Below, in pieces: positions 1 through 10,867 of a stretch of 64,000 bases of DNA. Positions within the stretch are counted from its first letter, which is position 1; the number at the start of each line of letters is the position of its first letter. The stretch comes from Cadophora sp. MPI-SDFR-AT-0126 (Eukaryota; Ascomycota; Leotiomycetes; Helotiales; Ploettnerulaceae), in the NCBI GenBank assembly GCA_020747065.1, contig JAGMVK010000010.1:1674001-1738000 (forward strand), read 5' to 3'. The translations under genes were made by a program, and so were the position numbers. The notes beneath the pieces were generated by a model, which was not told the DNA's origin, made no database searches, and saw only the letters and a list, made by a program, of their open reading frames with translations.

Positions 1-1064
1 GGAACATGCATCTCCACGACAGACCCGAATTTGTTTTTCATGCCCAATCTGATGTATTGGCCGCCAAATTCTCGCCCTTTCACCCAAATCTCATCATAGG
101 AGGTTGTTACAGTGGCCAAGTCCTACTCTGGGACACCCGAATGAAATCCGCACCAGTCCAAAAGACCCCCCTCACAGGCACAGGCCACACGCACCCCGTC
201 TACTCCGTCGATATCGTCGGAACCCAAAATGCCAACAATATCATCTCCTGCTCAACCGACGGTGTCGTTTGCGGCTGGACAGTCGACATGCTCGCTCAAC
301 CACAAGAACTCCTAACGCTCACCACACCACCCCCCATGAAAACCGAAGACCTCTCTCCAACGTGCATGGCCTTCCCGCAAACCGATCCAACCTACTTCCT
401 TGTCGGCTCGGAAGAAGGCACCATCTTTCCCTGCCACCGGTACGACCGAGCCGGCGCAAAAGCAGGCGTCGACCAACGCGTCAGCTACAGAGGACACGCT
501 GGCCCCGTCATGTCCCTCGACTTTCACCCCGCTCGCGGGCCTGTCGATCTCGGCGATCTAGTCCTCTCCTCTTCTCTAGACTGGAGCGTCAAGCTATGGA
601 AAGTCCGCGCCCCAGCAGCAACTTCCACCACTGGCATCACAGGTGAGAGCCAATCCGTCGTCCCAATCCTCGACTTCACCCGCGAAGACGTCGTCTACGA
701 CGCTGCATGGTCACCCGTCAAACCCGGTGTCTTCTCCCTCGTCGACGGAGCTGGGAATCTCGAAGTCTGGGACGTCACCGTCGACACGGAAGTCCCGCTC
801 GCGAAAGTCTCGCCCAGTGGCCGGAAGGGAGGAAGGAGTATGATGGCCAAGAGTCTGAATAAACTCTCCTGGGAAGAATCAGAAGGCAAACGCCTCGCAA
901 CGGGCGGCATCGACGGTACGCTCACTGTGTTTGAAGTCGGGCCTGATCTGGGCGGCAAGGAGAGCGCGAGGAATGAGGAGTGGACGAATGTCAAGAAGTT
1001 AGTTGCGAAGTTGGAGAGTACGGCTGCTGGGTCAGGGGCCGTCAATGGTGTGAACGGTATTTAG
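1..1064 (+). CDS. Cytoplasmic dynein intermediate chain, C-terminal part (WD40), 5' end outside window
   Basis: The frame is open to the left edge and ends with TAG at 1062-1064, giving about 353 residues of a WD-repeat propeller. The opening stretch (PEFVFHAQSDVLAAKFSPFH, then GGCYSGQVLLWDTR) is characteristic of dynein intermediate chains, where blades carry this pattern followed by a GHTHPVYSVDIVG blade and a YRGHAGPVMSLDFHP blade ending DWSVKLWKV. In the dynein 1 complex this subunit binds the heavy chain through the propeller and dynactin and light chains through its N-terminus, which would lie upstream of the window. The last 80 residues are less repeat-like and hydrophilic, as usual for the family. 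The visible ATG at 6 is an internal Met, not a start. No intron is needed within the visible part. Another WD40 protein is possible but the motif match is strong. Confidence 0.88.
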   Translation, partial: NMHLHDRPEFVFHAQSDVLAAKFSPFHPNLIIGGCYSGQVLLWDTRMKSAPVQKTPLTGTGHTHPVYSVDIVGTQNANNIISCSTDGVVCGWTVDMLAQPQELLTLTTPPPMKTEDLSPTCMAFPQTDPTYFLVGSEEGTIFPCHRYDRAGAKAGVDQRVSYRGHAGPVMSLDFHPARGPVDLGDLVLSSSLDWSVKLWKVRAPAATSTTGITGESQSVVPILDFTREDVVYDAAWSPVKPGVFSLVDGAGNLEVWDVTVDTEVPLAKVSPSGRKGGRSMMAKSLNKLSWEESEGKRLATGGIDGTLTVFEVGPDLGGKESARNEEWTNVKKLVAKLESTAAGSGAVNGVNGI

Positions 1065-1558
1065 GTGGAGTGGACATGCTGAGATGAGAGATGGGAGATG
1101 GGAGATGGGAGATGGGAAGTGTTTATGGATTTGAGTGACTGGCTGGCTGTACTAGATATGGCGACGTTGTATTCTTGTGTTGTGTTGCATATACCCTAGT
1201 TTCCTCATCCATCACGTTATGCGAGGGAAGAAATCAAATAAATTGAAAGACTTATTGAACAATGGCGGTTTCCTCGTCCGTCTCTTTGCAGATTATTCTT
1301 GTGATCTGGAAAAGCCGCTTCGAACAGTACTCTTTGGTCCATTCATCAAGCAAATGCTTTGTGGGGGTATCGCTCGCTAATTCGCAAACAAAACAAGAGT
1401 CCTGTTCACCTACCACGCCATTATCTTGCCATAAACTCCATGCAGTTCCACATCCCGCCATCCAGCTCACCAAAATCCACCAACGCAAAAAAAGCAGCAA
1501 AAGAGTAGAAAGGCACTAAAGCCCAACGCCAAGCCCAAGATCAGTCCCAACCCCAAAT
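1065..1558. other. Intergenic, 3' of the dynein gene
   Basis: Apart from the microsatellite I see no gene here. Overlapping 60-85 codon ORFs on both strands have no recognisable motif. The stretch lies between two convergent genes and probably holds both 3' UTRs. Confidence 0.6.
1089..1117. repeat. Short (GATGGGA)n microsatellite
   Basis: About four head-to-tail copies of a 7-bp unit (GATGGGA with small variations) lie 25 bp past the dynein stop codon, in its presumed 3' UTR. Simple-sequence slippage explains it. No function is implied. Confidence 0.8.
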
Positions 1559-3442
1559 TCAAGCATAATACTTCTCATGCCCATCCTTACTCTCCGGCAC
1601 CTGCCTCGGGGCCTTGACATAATACTTCTCATGCTCATCCCTATTCTCCGGCAACATCTCATATCCTCTCCCGCCCCCTCTCCTGTTCCCAATCCCGCTC
1701 CCGTTCGCAACACCATCCCTATCCTCCTCCCATCGACTCCTAACCTCCCTTCCTACTCTTGCACAGCCGCTTTGCCAGTACTCCCCGTTTGCTAACTCTA
1801 ATTCACTTTCAGCTAGCTTGTTTTAATTCTGTAGCTGTAGCTGGCGCGGTAAGTGGTACGTCGTAGCTGGACTTGGTGGTGGAGTTTGGGTATGATGGGT
1901 ATAAGAATGAGGATGAGGATAGGAATGAAGATGAGGAGGTAGTGAAGTGGGCGTAGGGCTAGGTGTAGGTGTGAGTGTGAGGGAGGAGCGAGAGGGGACG
2001 TCGTAGGTGGTGAATCGTGATTGGCGGGTGGTTTCTTGTCGTTGGCTTGCGTCTGGCATGTGTGGTAGATTGTGAGGGGAATGGGGATGGCGCGGGAGTG
2101 AGTCCGTGTAGGAGCTGTATTGTGGTGGGTAAGAAACAGAATGTGTCGGGGTCGTTTCGGGTATTGGGTGGCTATATAAGATATCTTCGCGTGAGAAACG
2201 GGTCAGTGTGTATGGTTTAGAGGGGACCAAATCGACGTTATTTGGGAATCCAGCGTTGAAGTTTCGAGAAACTTGGGACTTGGGCGGGGGATACCAGAAG
2301 GATGCAGAGATGAGCGTCGGTGCTGGAGCAGGGGCAGGAGCAGGAGTTTGATCGTTCATTGTAACATCTTTGATTGTCGTTGACGGTTCAAGATGATCGC
2401 GAGGATCTGGCTCGAGCATGCGGTTACGAGATAAAGGGAGGGTGTTGGCTGCTGTACCCCATGTACCATTCGGTTGCATGACCTCTCTACTACGACGGGG
2501 TTTCCTCTCAGGCTGATGCACGCCACCCAGAATCTTGCTCCGGCTCTCTGCTGTTGTGTTGAGAGCGGCTCTCTCAGCTTTGGTCGAGTGTTCTTTGAGT
2601 TGAGGCTGGGAAATGTCAATGTCTGAGCCAAAAGACTGACATAACTTCCGGACAAATAGAGAGAAGAGAGATGCATACATTCGTCAATCTCTTCCCCTTA
2701 CGAAGCAGCTTCTGGAGTGTCTGAGAATCACCCTGATTCTGCTGGATTTAATACCGTAGATCAGCAATCCGCTCATCTCTCGTCTCCAAACGCGCTTCCT
2801 CGACCTAAATATGTCCCTCCAGTCATCGAATCTCCCTATACCAAAAGCTGTGCCTACATACACTCAATAGCACTTTCTCAAATTAACCATCAACCACTTT
2901 CGCGAACCCGATTTCATCTGAACCAGGACATGCCGCAGCAGTAGCGCATAAATCCACCTTGTTTCTGCACTGATTAACAGCATAAACCCATGCAGTCTTG
3001 TACTGAGGGATAGTGAAGTTTATACGAGGGTTTGAGGCGTCGAGACGGCGAGTGAAGGTGACGGGATTGATGAACTTCCGTGGAATCAGGCACTGCTGAC
3101 TATGTTTGCCGATGATTTGGATCTTTGGCCAGTGGATTCGGGGTGGCAGGATGGGGTCGGGTTGGTGGGAGATTGTTTGAGGGAGCTGTGGTGCTGGAGC
3201 TGGATTTGGAGATGTTGGTGGGCCATCGGGCATGATTATGTCGGAGTCGTTGTCAGATTCGTTATCAGTGGCATTGCTATCTAAGCCGTGGTCTGACTCT
3301 TCATTTTTGGATTCTCCTCGTCGTCGCTCAGTGTGAGATCGATTGTATCAGTGACCAGCCTTGAATTGCTAGACGGGCCACTGTTAAGAGCTCTTCCTGC
3401 CGGCACCGCGAAAAGTTCAGTGTCTTCGTCGGGGCTATGCAT
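1559..3442 (-). CDS. Hypothetical protein gene, exon structure unresolved, possibly broken
   Basis: I do not recognise the product. Coding-like segments follow one another on the minus strand. An acidic start (MHSPDEDTELFAV, ATG at 3442) comes first. It is followed by an Asp/Glu/Asn-rich stretch in a different frame, a conserved-looking block around 3160-2890 (IHWPKIQIIGKHSQQ, CRNKVDLCATAA), and a charged coil near 2800-2690 (ETRDERIADLR, TLQKLLRKGKRLTN). A Pro/Ser/His-rich tail covers 2615-1826, and the C-terminus at about 1818-1562 repeats an EKYY motif. A phase-0 intron, about 2603-2668, joins LTN to PQLKEH cleanly. Joining the rest meets in-frame TAA at 2883-2885, 2748-2750 and 1823-1825 and a frame change near 3320. 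Introns with weak sites (GTGGTT at the first TAA, GTACCA/AAAG at the last) could remove some. Either the gene has many weak introns or it is decaying. Confidence 0.45.
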
Positions 3443-3686
3443 CGTGGGTGATGTGGTTGTTGAAGTCGCGGTGTGTTGTTGTTTGAGATGAAGTTGGCGA
3501 GACTACGGTGTGAGAACTTGACGAGGGCGACAACATCGCTTAGAGAAGAAATGATGTAGGCAAGAATTCACCAGACCAAATACGCAAGCAAAAAGTAACG
3601 TAAACATTGCTACTGACAATGGGTTCATTTGAAATTCTCTGTGGTATTCGGTCTATCGATCTATTCTAACAAGTCTCTCTAAGAGT

Positions 3687-4802
3687 TTACAACTTCGACG
3701 CCTGCGCCTCAAACTCCTTGCTAAAAGGCCAAGTGATATATCCCTCCTTCTGGCCCTTGTTATAGAACTTCTCTCTATCATAAGGCGTAAACTCGATGCC
3801 CTTCTCGATCCTGAACACCAAATCCGGGTTCGAAATGAAGTATCTCCCGAAAACGATCAAGACATTCTTGTCCTTGTACTCCTCATCAACAGCTCTCTTG
3901 GCAGAGTCCTGTCTGAAACCCCCGGCAACCAAAACAGGGCTCTGGTTGTCCCAGATATCAAGCAAGAAGTCAATCTTCTCCGTGGGCTCCACATCAACGT
4001 TTCCGTTTATCCTCGACTCAACGACATGGATGTACGCCAACTTCAGCTTCTTCAGCTCCTGCGCGAAATACGAGAACTGCGGCTCGGGATCTGCCATCCT
4101 CATGCCTTGGAACGACGAGAAAGGACTGAGTCGAATACCAGTCCTCTCGGCACCAACTGCCTCAACCACAGCCTCCGCAACCTCAATGCCAAATCTGGCT
4201 CTCTTCTCCACGCTTCCACCCCAAGAATCGGTTCTATTGTTGGCGGTGTCTTGCAAGAACTGATCAACCAGATAACCATTTGCGCCATGGATCTCCACGC
4301 CATCAAAGCCAGCCTCTATCGCATTCTTCGCAGCCTGGGCATACAGCCCGATGTATTCCTGAATCTCCTCCTCCGTCAAAGGCGTGGGTGTAGCTCCACC
4401 CTCGAAACCAATATTGCCCGAACTCTTTACTTCGGCATCTGGTCCCAACTCTTTCTTCAGCTGGCTGGGATCAGCAGCGCGTCCTAACGCCCATAGTTGG
4501 AGGTAAATGGAGGAGCCCTTTTCGTGGACGGCCTCTGTGACTTTCTTCCATGATGCAATCTGGGCTTCTGACCAGATGCCTGGTGCATTTCCATAGCCTC
4601 CTGCTTTGGGAGCAATGAATGTTGCTTCTGTGATCAAGAGTGTACCGGGAACGGAAGCTCGCTGTGCATAGTATTCGGGGACGAATGGGAGAGGAACGTG
4701 GGCGTCGTCGGCGCGGAATCGAGTGAGTGGTGCTAGGACGATGCGGTTCTTTAGCTCGACATTGCCCAATTTGAGGGGCTTGAAGAGGTTGGAGGACGAC
4801 AT
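3687..4802 (-). CDS. Old Yellow Enzyme family NADH:flavin oxidoreductase
   Basis: This intronless 371-residue protein has the length and motif order of fungal OYE/12-oxophytodienoate reductase-like FMN enzymes. These proteins reduce the C=C bond of alpha,beta-unsaturated carbonyls using NAD(P)H. The substrate-binding pair and proton donor are visible as HGANGY (His172, Asn175, Tyr177). The N-terminal LGNVELKNRIVLAPLTRFR holds the beta-strand and Thr near FMN, DTANNRTDSWGGSVEKRARF is the family signature, TGIRLSPF carries the conserved Arg, and VAGGF plus FGRYFISNPDL near the C-terminus bind the FMN phosphate. The ATG at 4802 lies directly before the conserved N-terminus. Some family members act in secondary metabolism, but nothing biosynthetic is adjacent here, so a role in stress or xenobiotic detoxification is as likely. 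No targeting signal is visible, so it is probably cytosolic. Confidence 0.93.
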   Translation of the reverse strand: MSSSNLFKPLKLGNVELKNRIVLAPLTRFRADDAHVPLPFVPEYYAQRASVPGTLLITEATFIAPKAGGYGNAPGIWSEAQIASWKKVTEAVHEKGSSIYLQLWALGRAADPSQLKKELGPDAEVKSSGNIGFEGGATPTPLTEEEIQEYIGLYAQAAKNAIEAGFDGVEIHGANGYLVDQFLQDTANNRTDSWGGSVEKRARFGIEVAEAVVEAVGAERTGIRLSPFSSFQGMRMADPEPQFSYFAQELKKLKLAYIHVVESRINGNVDVEPTEKIDFLLDIWDNQSPVLVAGGFRQDSAKRAVDEEYKDKNVLIVFGRYFISNPDLVFRIEKGIEFTPYDREKFYNKGQKEGYITWPFSKEFEAQASKL

Positions 4803-6442
4803 GATGCTGTCCGTGAGTGTATGGAGGAGTATGGAGGGGTAGTTCGTGGATAGAGTGGGGTATCAATCGCAATTGAGAAAGTGGTATGAAGAAGGAATAC
4901 TTCACTGCGGGAGGAAAGAAGCTTTATGTACTTGCCCACCTACCTTCTTGCGCCCATCTACCAGAATCTCGGACGGATGGCGCCATCACCAAAGCAGGAG
5001 TTCTGCTTTTGTCGTCGCTGGTTGATTGTTCAGCAGCCATGCAAGTTTTGACTTCGGAGAAACCCCAAGCCACAGCAAGATCCGTCGGATTTGATTACTA
5101 ATTGAACAATGAAACAAGTCCACACCCTAAAACAGCGAAAAAGTCATCGTCTCGTCGGCTGAAGCCAGATTAAAGCACTCAACCTACGATGATGAGAAAT
5201 CATCGAGGAAATTTCAAATCGCTGGGGAGGAGAGCATGGTTGATGACGTGGGAGGGTCTCGCTTCTGGTTTTTCTGCGGACAGACCCGCATAAAATCCGA
5301 ACTTTAAGCACTTGCAACCCCTGACTTGGCCCCCACTGGTGAACTGGCTAGATGCCTCGGTCAGATCCGCTCAACTCGTCGAACGTCTCAGCATCACGGC
5401 TGAAGCCTAGCGAAGCTAGAAGCTTCTCTTCCCTTGATTGCCATCTCTTTTGAGGCGTCAGAACTTTAAAATCTGGATCAGCGAATCTTGTTCAAACGAC
5501 ATCTCTACAGTACGATATCAGTCTTGAAGCTAAGGTTGATCCCGTCTGATTTTCATCGGATGTTGCGGATACCCAGTCCGTAGTTGGAAGCATCAAAGCC
5601 TCGTTTGGCTATTGTTCCTTCCTGTCAGCAAGGCAGAGTAAGGCTGGATCACCATGAAGCGACCATCGTGAAGCACTGCTTAGTCTTGTCTCTGTCGTTT
5701 TCAATACTTGCGTTGTATTTCGGATTTTTTCCCGCTATTTATTTCAGATTTCGAGCACTGTGTTTTCTTGTTGAGTGTTTAGCCTGGGTAACCATTAGCT
5801 CCCCTTCGTTTCGAGAGTTCAAAAGGATATTTTGTCCTATTCAAGTTCTTGTTATTTTTATGTTGTTACTTTATTTCTGAAGAGAGCCTCTTTACGGTCA
5901 TCACGGATGGAATTGAGGAAAGGTGGTTGAACGCTAGGTAATGTAGTTGAACGCCTGACTCTACTTTTCCCAGCGACTTTCGTTATCACAACATTTGCTA
6001 GTGCGGGAAGTGATCAACTCCCAAACACTTGCGTACATACCAGTTGCCACTTTTTCTTTTTGATTAGCAGCGTTCCGGCGGACGACCTCTGCTGGGTCAT
6101 AAATACGACAAGCGAGGCGCCATCCCAAACTCGTGATGCACATCAGATCTGATATGCAGGGTTGAGCTATATGAAGAAATTGGATCTGCTTTGCTACTTG
6201 CTACCTACCATCTTTTATAAGAGATCAATTCTATCTTCCGAACATTTCCCAGATTCTCCTCTTCGCTCCTCTCCACTCCTCTCCCCTCACACAAAGACCG
6301 TTGCAGGTCACCGGGTTCTGTCCTCAGCGTATCTGTCTTCGTGGATTTGGGAAAGTTCCTAAATCCAACACACCTACCTTGCTTTCCCCTCACATTGATT
6401 ACCCCCTTTAATCAAAGCCGCTTTGTCAAACAGAACCCCACA
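4803..6442. other. Intergenic, divergent promoter region of OYE and SDR genes
   Basis: This 1.6-kb gap separates two divergently transcribed oxidoreductases. I find no ORF with recognisable motifs. The longest, about 98 codons at 5584-5880, is low-complexity and hydrophobic toward its end. A TATAAGAG-like element about 230 bp before the SDR start and a C/T-rich tract at about 6255-6290 fit a fungal promoter for that gene. Confidence 0.55.
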
Positions 6443-7318
6443 ATGTCCCAAACAACCATCCTCATAACAGGCGCCAACCGTGGTCTCGGGCTCGGGCTCC
6501 TGACGCGATATCTCTCCCTCCCCAACCACACCCTCATAGCCTGCGTCCGCTCCCCAACGCACCCAACATCCCTCTCCCTCCCCCTCCTCCCCCACGGTCC
6601 CAACAGCACTCTCATCCTCCTCAAACTCGACGCCTCAGTCCCCGACGACGCTTCAGCCGCCATCGACCAACTCCGTGAAATCCATGGGATCGAACACCTA
6701 GATATCGTCATAGCCGCCGCGGGGATCTGCACCAGTTGTCCGAGGATAGCTGAGGTTGAGATGGAGGAGTTGAGAGGGCATATGGATGTCAATTTTTATG
6801 CGGTGGTGAAGTTGTATCATGCTGCGAGGGAGATGTTGAGGGCGTCGAGGAGGGAGGGAGGTCCGATGTTCGTGCCGCTTGGGTCGAGTGCTGGGTGTTT
6901 GGCGTGAGTACTACCATATCTCCCGCCCTGTGACCAAGTAACTCTCTTTCCCGTTTTATTTTGTTTTGTACTATTCTGTACCGGATTGAGGACATCCGAA
7001 CTAACAAAGCAAAGAAACCAACCCGCTCTGCCCAACGGACTCTACGGTCCCTCCAAAGCCGCACTAAACTGGCTTACCATCCGCATCAACGCCGAAGACG
7101 AATGGCTCAACGCGTGGGTCATGGTCCCAGGGTGGGTGAAGACCGATATGGGTATTGCGGGAGCTGCGATGTTGGGGTTGGATGAGGAGAGTAGAGAGAC
7201 GATGATGATTGGGATTGATGAGTCGTGTGATGGGATGGTCAGGGTGCTGGGGGAGGTGACGAAGGAGACTCATGGAGGGAAGATGGTTTCGTATCGGGGG
7301 AGGGTGATGGGCTGGTAG
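6443..7318 (+). CDS. Short-chain dehydrogenase/reductase (two exons)
   Basis: The product is 254 residues, typical for a classical SDR. Exon 1 is 6443-6903 and exon 2 is 7015-7318. The 111-bp intron has a GTGAGT donor and an AAAG acceptor and keeps phase 2. The nucleotide-binding motif is TGANRGLG (residues 9-16), followed by DIVIAAAG, the NAG-like element. The catalytic Ser lies in PLGSSAG and the YxxxK pair is Tyr164-Lys168 (YGPSK). VPGWVKTDMG is the usual segment after the active site, as in fungal KR-like SDRs of the sniffer/C-factor type. The start at 6443 sits directly before the Rossmann strand, whereas the longer upstream frame starting at 6341 adds an atypical leader. The substrate cannot be told from sequence. 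It diverges from the OYE gene, but the 1.6-kb spacing argues against a tight pair. Confidence 0.9.
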
Positions 7319-8376
7319 TGTTGTAGGGTTGTCGGACTTTTCGGGTTCGATGAACATTCTGCGATGGATATGTTCGTTGACCTTGAACGTTACAAGTCTC
7401 CATGGATTTGTCTTGGAAATGGATCTATCATCGAATTCTGTACGTAGAAGTCTCTTGGATAATTTGCCGCTCTGAGACGACATCGTCTCGCTCTATCTCT
7501 TGCTTTCGAGGCTAGAGCGGCACCGAGAACTCCTGGTCTCTAGACACAATGTTGCAGTACTAAGTAATTTCAGCGTAGACAATACAAAAGTCATGCCAAA
7601 AGAATTGAATATTCAAACTTGGACAAGTTGGTAGACGCCCAGTGAAAGGACCGGACGTGAAACTAAACTGCAGCCAAGCAGGTCGCATAGAACGGCGTTT
7701 GCACGGTCAAGTGTGATGACGGGGCCATTTGTTGATACGCACTGACCGAATGGTATTTAAATCGCAGCCTAGGGAGTATTCAAAGTTTTCATCAGCTTAT
7801 TAGCTATTGAAATCATATAGAAAAGATTTTGCCTCTAAAAATGTTTTGATGAACCCTCGAATGATGTCGTTAATGACGAGGCTGACATTCACTCAACTGT
7901 AACCCCTGATGAAGATCCCTCGTATCCGATTCGTCCGTAGAATTGACTGCCAATCAATCCACCCCCGTAAATTACCGTTCTCGGTAGTACCAACAAGGCG
8001 CAGCCCAGCATTCCTCTTGGTTCGCTTGGCCCGGTCAGTTTTCCCCGTATTCACGTCAAACCCTCGTACTGTACATCAAACGAAATTTGGTGTCTTCTTG
8101 GTGTGTCCTCGAACTCTCGTCAGACCTTGTGGTACACGTACCAGTTGTCACTCCTTTTCTCCTTCTTCTTTTCTCCACACTCCTTACATATTCTTTACTT
8201 TGACTTCGAGCGGCGTGGGAATACTCTGAAGTTGGTTTATTGACTGCTCGCTCAACGTGGCTCTTGATCTCAGCCTTGTTCTCCGCGAGGCTTGAGATGG
8301 ATTGGATGGACCAGGCCGCCCCTGAACCCGCCATCTAGCCTCTGCTTCCCCCGCAACGCCACCAAACCTGCCAGAA
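7319..8376. other. Intergenic
   Basis: No gene is recognisable in this 1.06-kb stretch. The ORFs of about 90-140 codons overlap each other on opposite strands and show no motif. The right end, C/T-rich from about 8140 to 8180, is probably promoter and 5' UTR of the GT69 gene. Confidence 0.55.
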
Positions 8377-9765
8377 ATGGCCCTCATATCTCGATCTTTG
8401 CGACGGAAATACCTCCAACCAAAACCTCTGTTGTTGACTCTAGCATTCCTCTTCCTCCTCGATGCCTTCTCACTCATCACGTCACGGCCTGTCCCAATCA
8501 GGCGATCCTCTCTTCCGTCCCACCTGAAAGACCAGAAGATATTCATTGCGTCCATGTTCCGGAACTCGGAATACATGCTTCGTCTGTATTATAATGACCG
8601 TCTTACGGACTTGATCCAGCATTTGGGGCCGGAAAATGTGTTTGTGTCGATTGTGGAGTCGGGGTCGCAGGAGGATACTAAGGGAGCTTTGAGAGAGCTG
8701 GAGGGAAAGCTTGATGCTCTTGGGGTGACGCATAAGATTTCTTTGGGTATTGATGTCACTGAGCAGAGTGAATCCTTGAAGAAGGTACCCAAGGAGGGAG
8801 AGGATAGGAGTGGGTGGATCTTCACGGGACGAGGAGAGCAGGGGTGGGAAGTACGACGAATCCCTTATCTGGCAGCGTTGAGAAATCAAGCCATGGAACC
8901 ACTGGAAGAGATGAAGGACAGGAGGAAATTCGACCGAGTTCTCTGGATCAACGATGTGGTCTTCTCCGTGAGTTGCTCCAAGATATATCATCACGTGATA
9001 TAAAATGACCTTACCTTGCTAATTCGTGCGATTCTACAGACTGAAGACGTAACGACGCTCCTCACGACCAGAGACGGATCGTACGCAGCAGCATGCTCCT
9101 TCGACTTCTCCAACGACCCACAAATATACTACGACACATTCGCCCTCCGCGACAGCAGCAGCCTCAAAACCGCCTCCCAACGCTACCCCTACTTCTTCTC
9201 CTCCCTCTCCCGCCAACACCTCTACCACAACCTCCCCATCCCCGTCGCATCCTGCTGGAACGGCCTCATCTCCCTAGATGCCTCCCCATTCTACGCCACT
9301 CCCCCCCTCAAATTCCGCGGCATCTCCGATTCCCTCGCTAACGAACACCTCGAAGGCTCGGAATGCTGCCTCATCCACGCGGACAACCCACTCCGGCAAG
9401 AGAGAGGCGTCTGGATGAATCCCAACGTGCGCGTGGCTTACAACGCATCCTCGTATTCACACGTCAATGGAGGCATGGAAGTCAAGAGCTCGTACCCGGG
9501 TGTGCACACGGGCATTCCTGATGGTGATGGGAGTTTTTGGCCGGGTGGGTGGGAGGTTGTTAGGGGTGCTTGGGTGAATAGATGGGCGAGGTGGGGGAAG
9601 AAGGCGCAGATCTGGAGTGAGAATAGGATGGTAGTTGGAAGGGTGCAGAGGTGGATTGAGAAGGGAAAGAATTTGAATCCGCCGGAGGATAGAGTTGAGC
9701 CTGGGATGGAGTGCTTGGTTAATGAGATGCAGGTGCTTTACCAGAATGGATGGCAGCATGTTTAG
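8377..9765 (+). CDS. CMT1-like alpha-1,3-mannosyltransferase (GT69), type II membrane protein
   Basis: The 438-residue product comes from exon 1 (8377-8967) and exon 2 (9040-9765), with a 72-bp phase-0 intron (GTGAGT donor, CTACAG acceptor). It resembles the cryptococcal mannosyltransferase 1/Cap59 family. A short basic N-terminus and one hydrophobic segment at about residues 18-35 (LLLTLAFLFLLDAFSLI) make it a type II Golgi protein. Next come the family blocks KIFIASMFRNSEYMLR, NVFVSIVESGS, the acidic VLWINDVVFS, the AACSFDFSNDPQIYYDTFALRD block across the intron, and SCWNGLISLDASPF. Family enzymes transfer mannose to capsule or cell-wall glycans. The acceptor here is unknown. The ATG at 8377 precedes the anchor, and the intron falls inside the most conserved block, which supports it. 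Confidence 0.9.
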
Positions 9766-10867
9766 ATCCGATCTCTTTTGTTAAGCTGGCAGGTGCATTG
9801 GCATAGGAAGGGTGCATGGCATGGCGTACGAAAGGGATCATCAGCATATTAGGAGGTTTGCATGGGCGAGCATACGCATCGGCATTGTCGCGGGCTGGTC
9901 ATAAAGACGTTTGTGGAAATAAGAAAGAAATTATACCCGTAGAACCCCTTGAAGCCAGCATAACCTTTTGATGTTTTGCGTGACGGTCATACCAATAAAA
10001 CATTGTAATAGTGTCTGTTTCGAGGCAGTAATACAAGATCTTTACTACTTCGATACTTTCCATTACTCAATCACCACTTTTAACATGGTACAGCAAACAA
10101 TGGAAATTTCATGCGTCGGTCTGGGTGATGTGATACTATGGAAAGGAAAGTTTCGAGAACCTGGTAGCCTAGGTGATAAGTTGGCGGTTGACAAGCTACG
10201 GTAGAAACGGTGTGATATAATACTGTGCTGTCGAGGCTATCCAAAAAGCACCCAAGGACCAGAGGCCAAATGAAAGCGCTCCAGTTCATTTATGGACGTA
10301 ATCTAGGACTCAAAATTCAACTTCCCCAGCAGTGCCGCAAGCCTCAAGAAGTACAACGATTAACCGAGTCCAGGAGTTTCGCAGACTATCGGTCTTCAAG
10401 GCGTGTCTCTGAAACTCTACCTGCAACCCAAAGTCTACTGTAATATTTTGGTCCTCTTGTGTGCCAGTTCTGCCCCAGCAAAAAGTCCCTTGAAGTAAAC
10501 ATTCGCTTCCGAGGTCCTCGTCACATGATAGGCAAAAAGGAGTGGCTTTAAGTCCCCTCCCGACTATTTTCATAAAGGCTTAAATTTGATACCTCTACAT
10601 GTCAGTTACTTGGATCTAACTTTGAGTGGTCGAACCATCTTCGAGGCTTGTTAATGTTAGGAAAATGTTCGTCACATGATGGCAAATTCCTTCGCTAAAC
10701 CCTTTTCACGGCTCGTCCACGACCTCGCATCATCTTCATCTTGCATCCTCGTCCATATTTCCGAGCCATGATTGCTTTGAACTTGGCCATGATTTCATTT
10801 TGCTCTTAGCACCACTGAATACAATTCATCACATTTGCGAACCACTTACATCGCCTCATCCCCAGCA
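9766..10867. other. Intergenic, promoter of the MYND/SET gene at its right end
   Basis: No coding region is recognisable over 1.1 kb. Short ORFs such as 9968-10204 and 10310-10573 lack motifs. The notable content is a duplicated CGTCACATGAT element described separately. The last 150 bp before 10868 are C/T- and A-rich, as in a fungal 5' UTR. Confidence 0.55.
10519..10686. promoter_or_regulatory. Two direct copies of CGTCACATGAT(A)GGCAAA upstream of the MYND/SET gene
   Basis: Copy 1 is at 10519-10536 and copy 2 at 10670-10686, differing by one inserted A. The core TCACATGA contains a CACATG E-box-like half site. They lie about 330 and 180 bp before the ATG at 10868. A transcription-factor site is inferred only from repetition and position. 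Confidence 0.35.

Noticed and set aside
1823..2885. Programmed stop-codon readthrough at three TAA codons
   Set aside because: TAA is the least leaky stop and weak introns or gene decay explain the pattern more simply.
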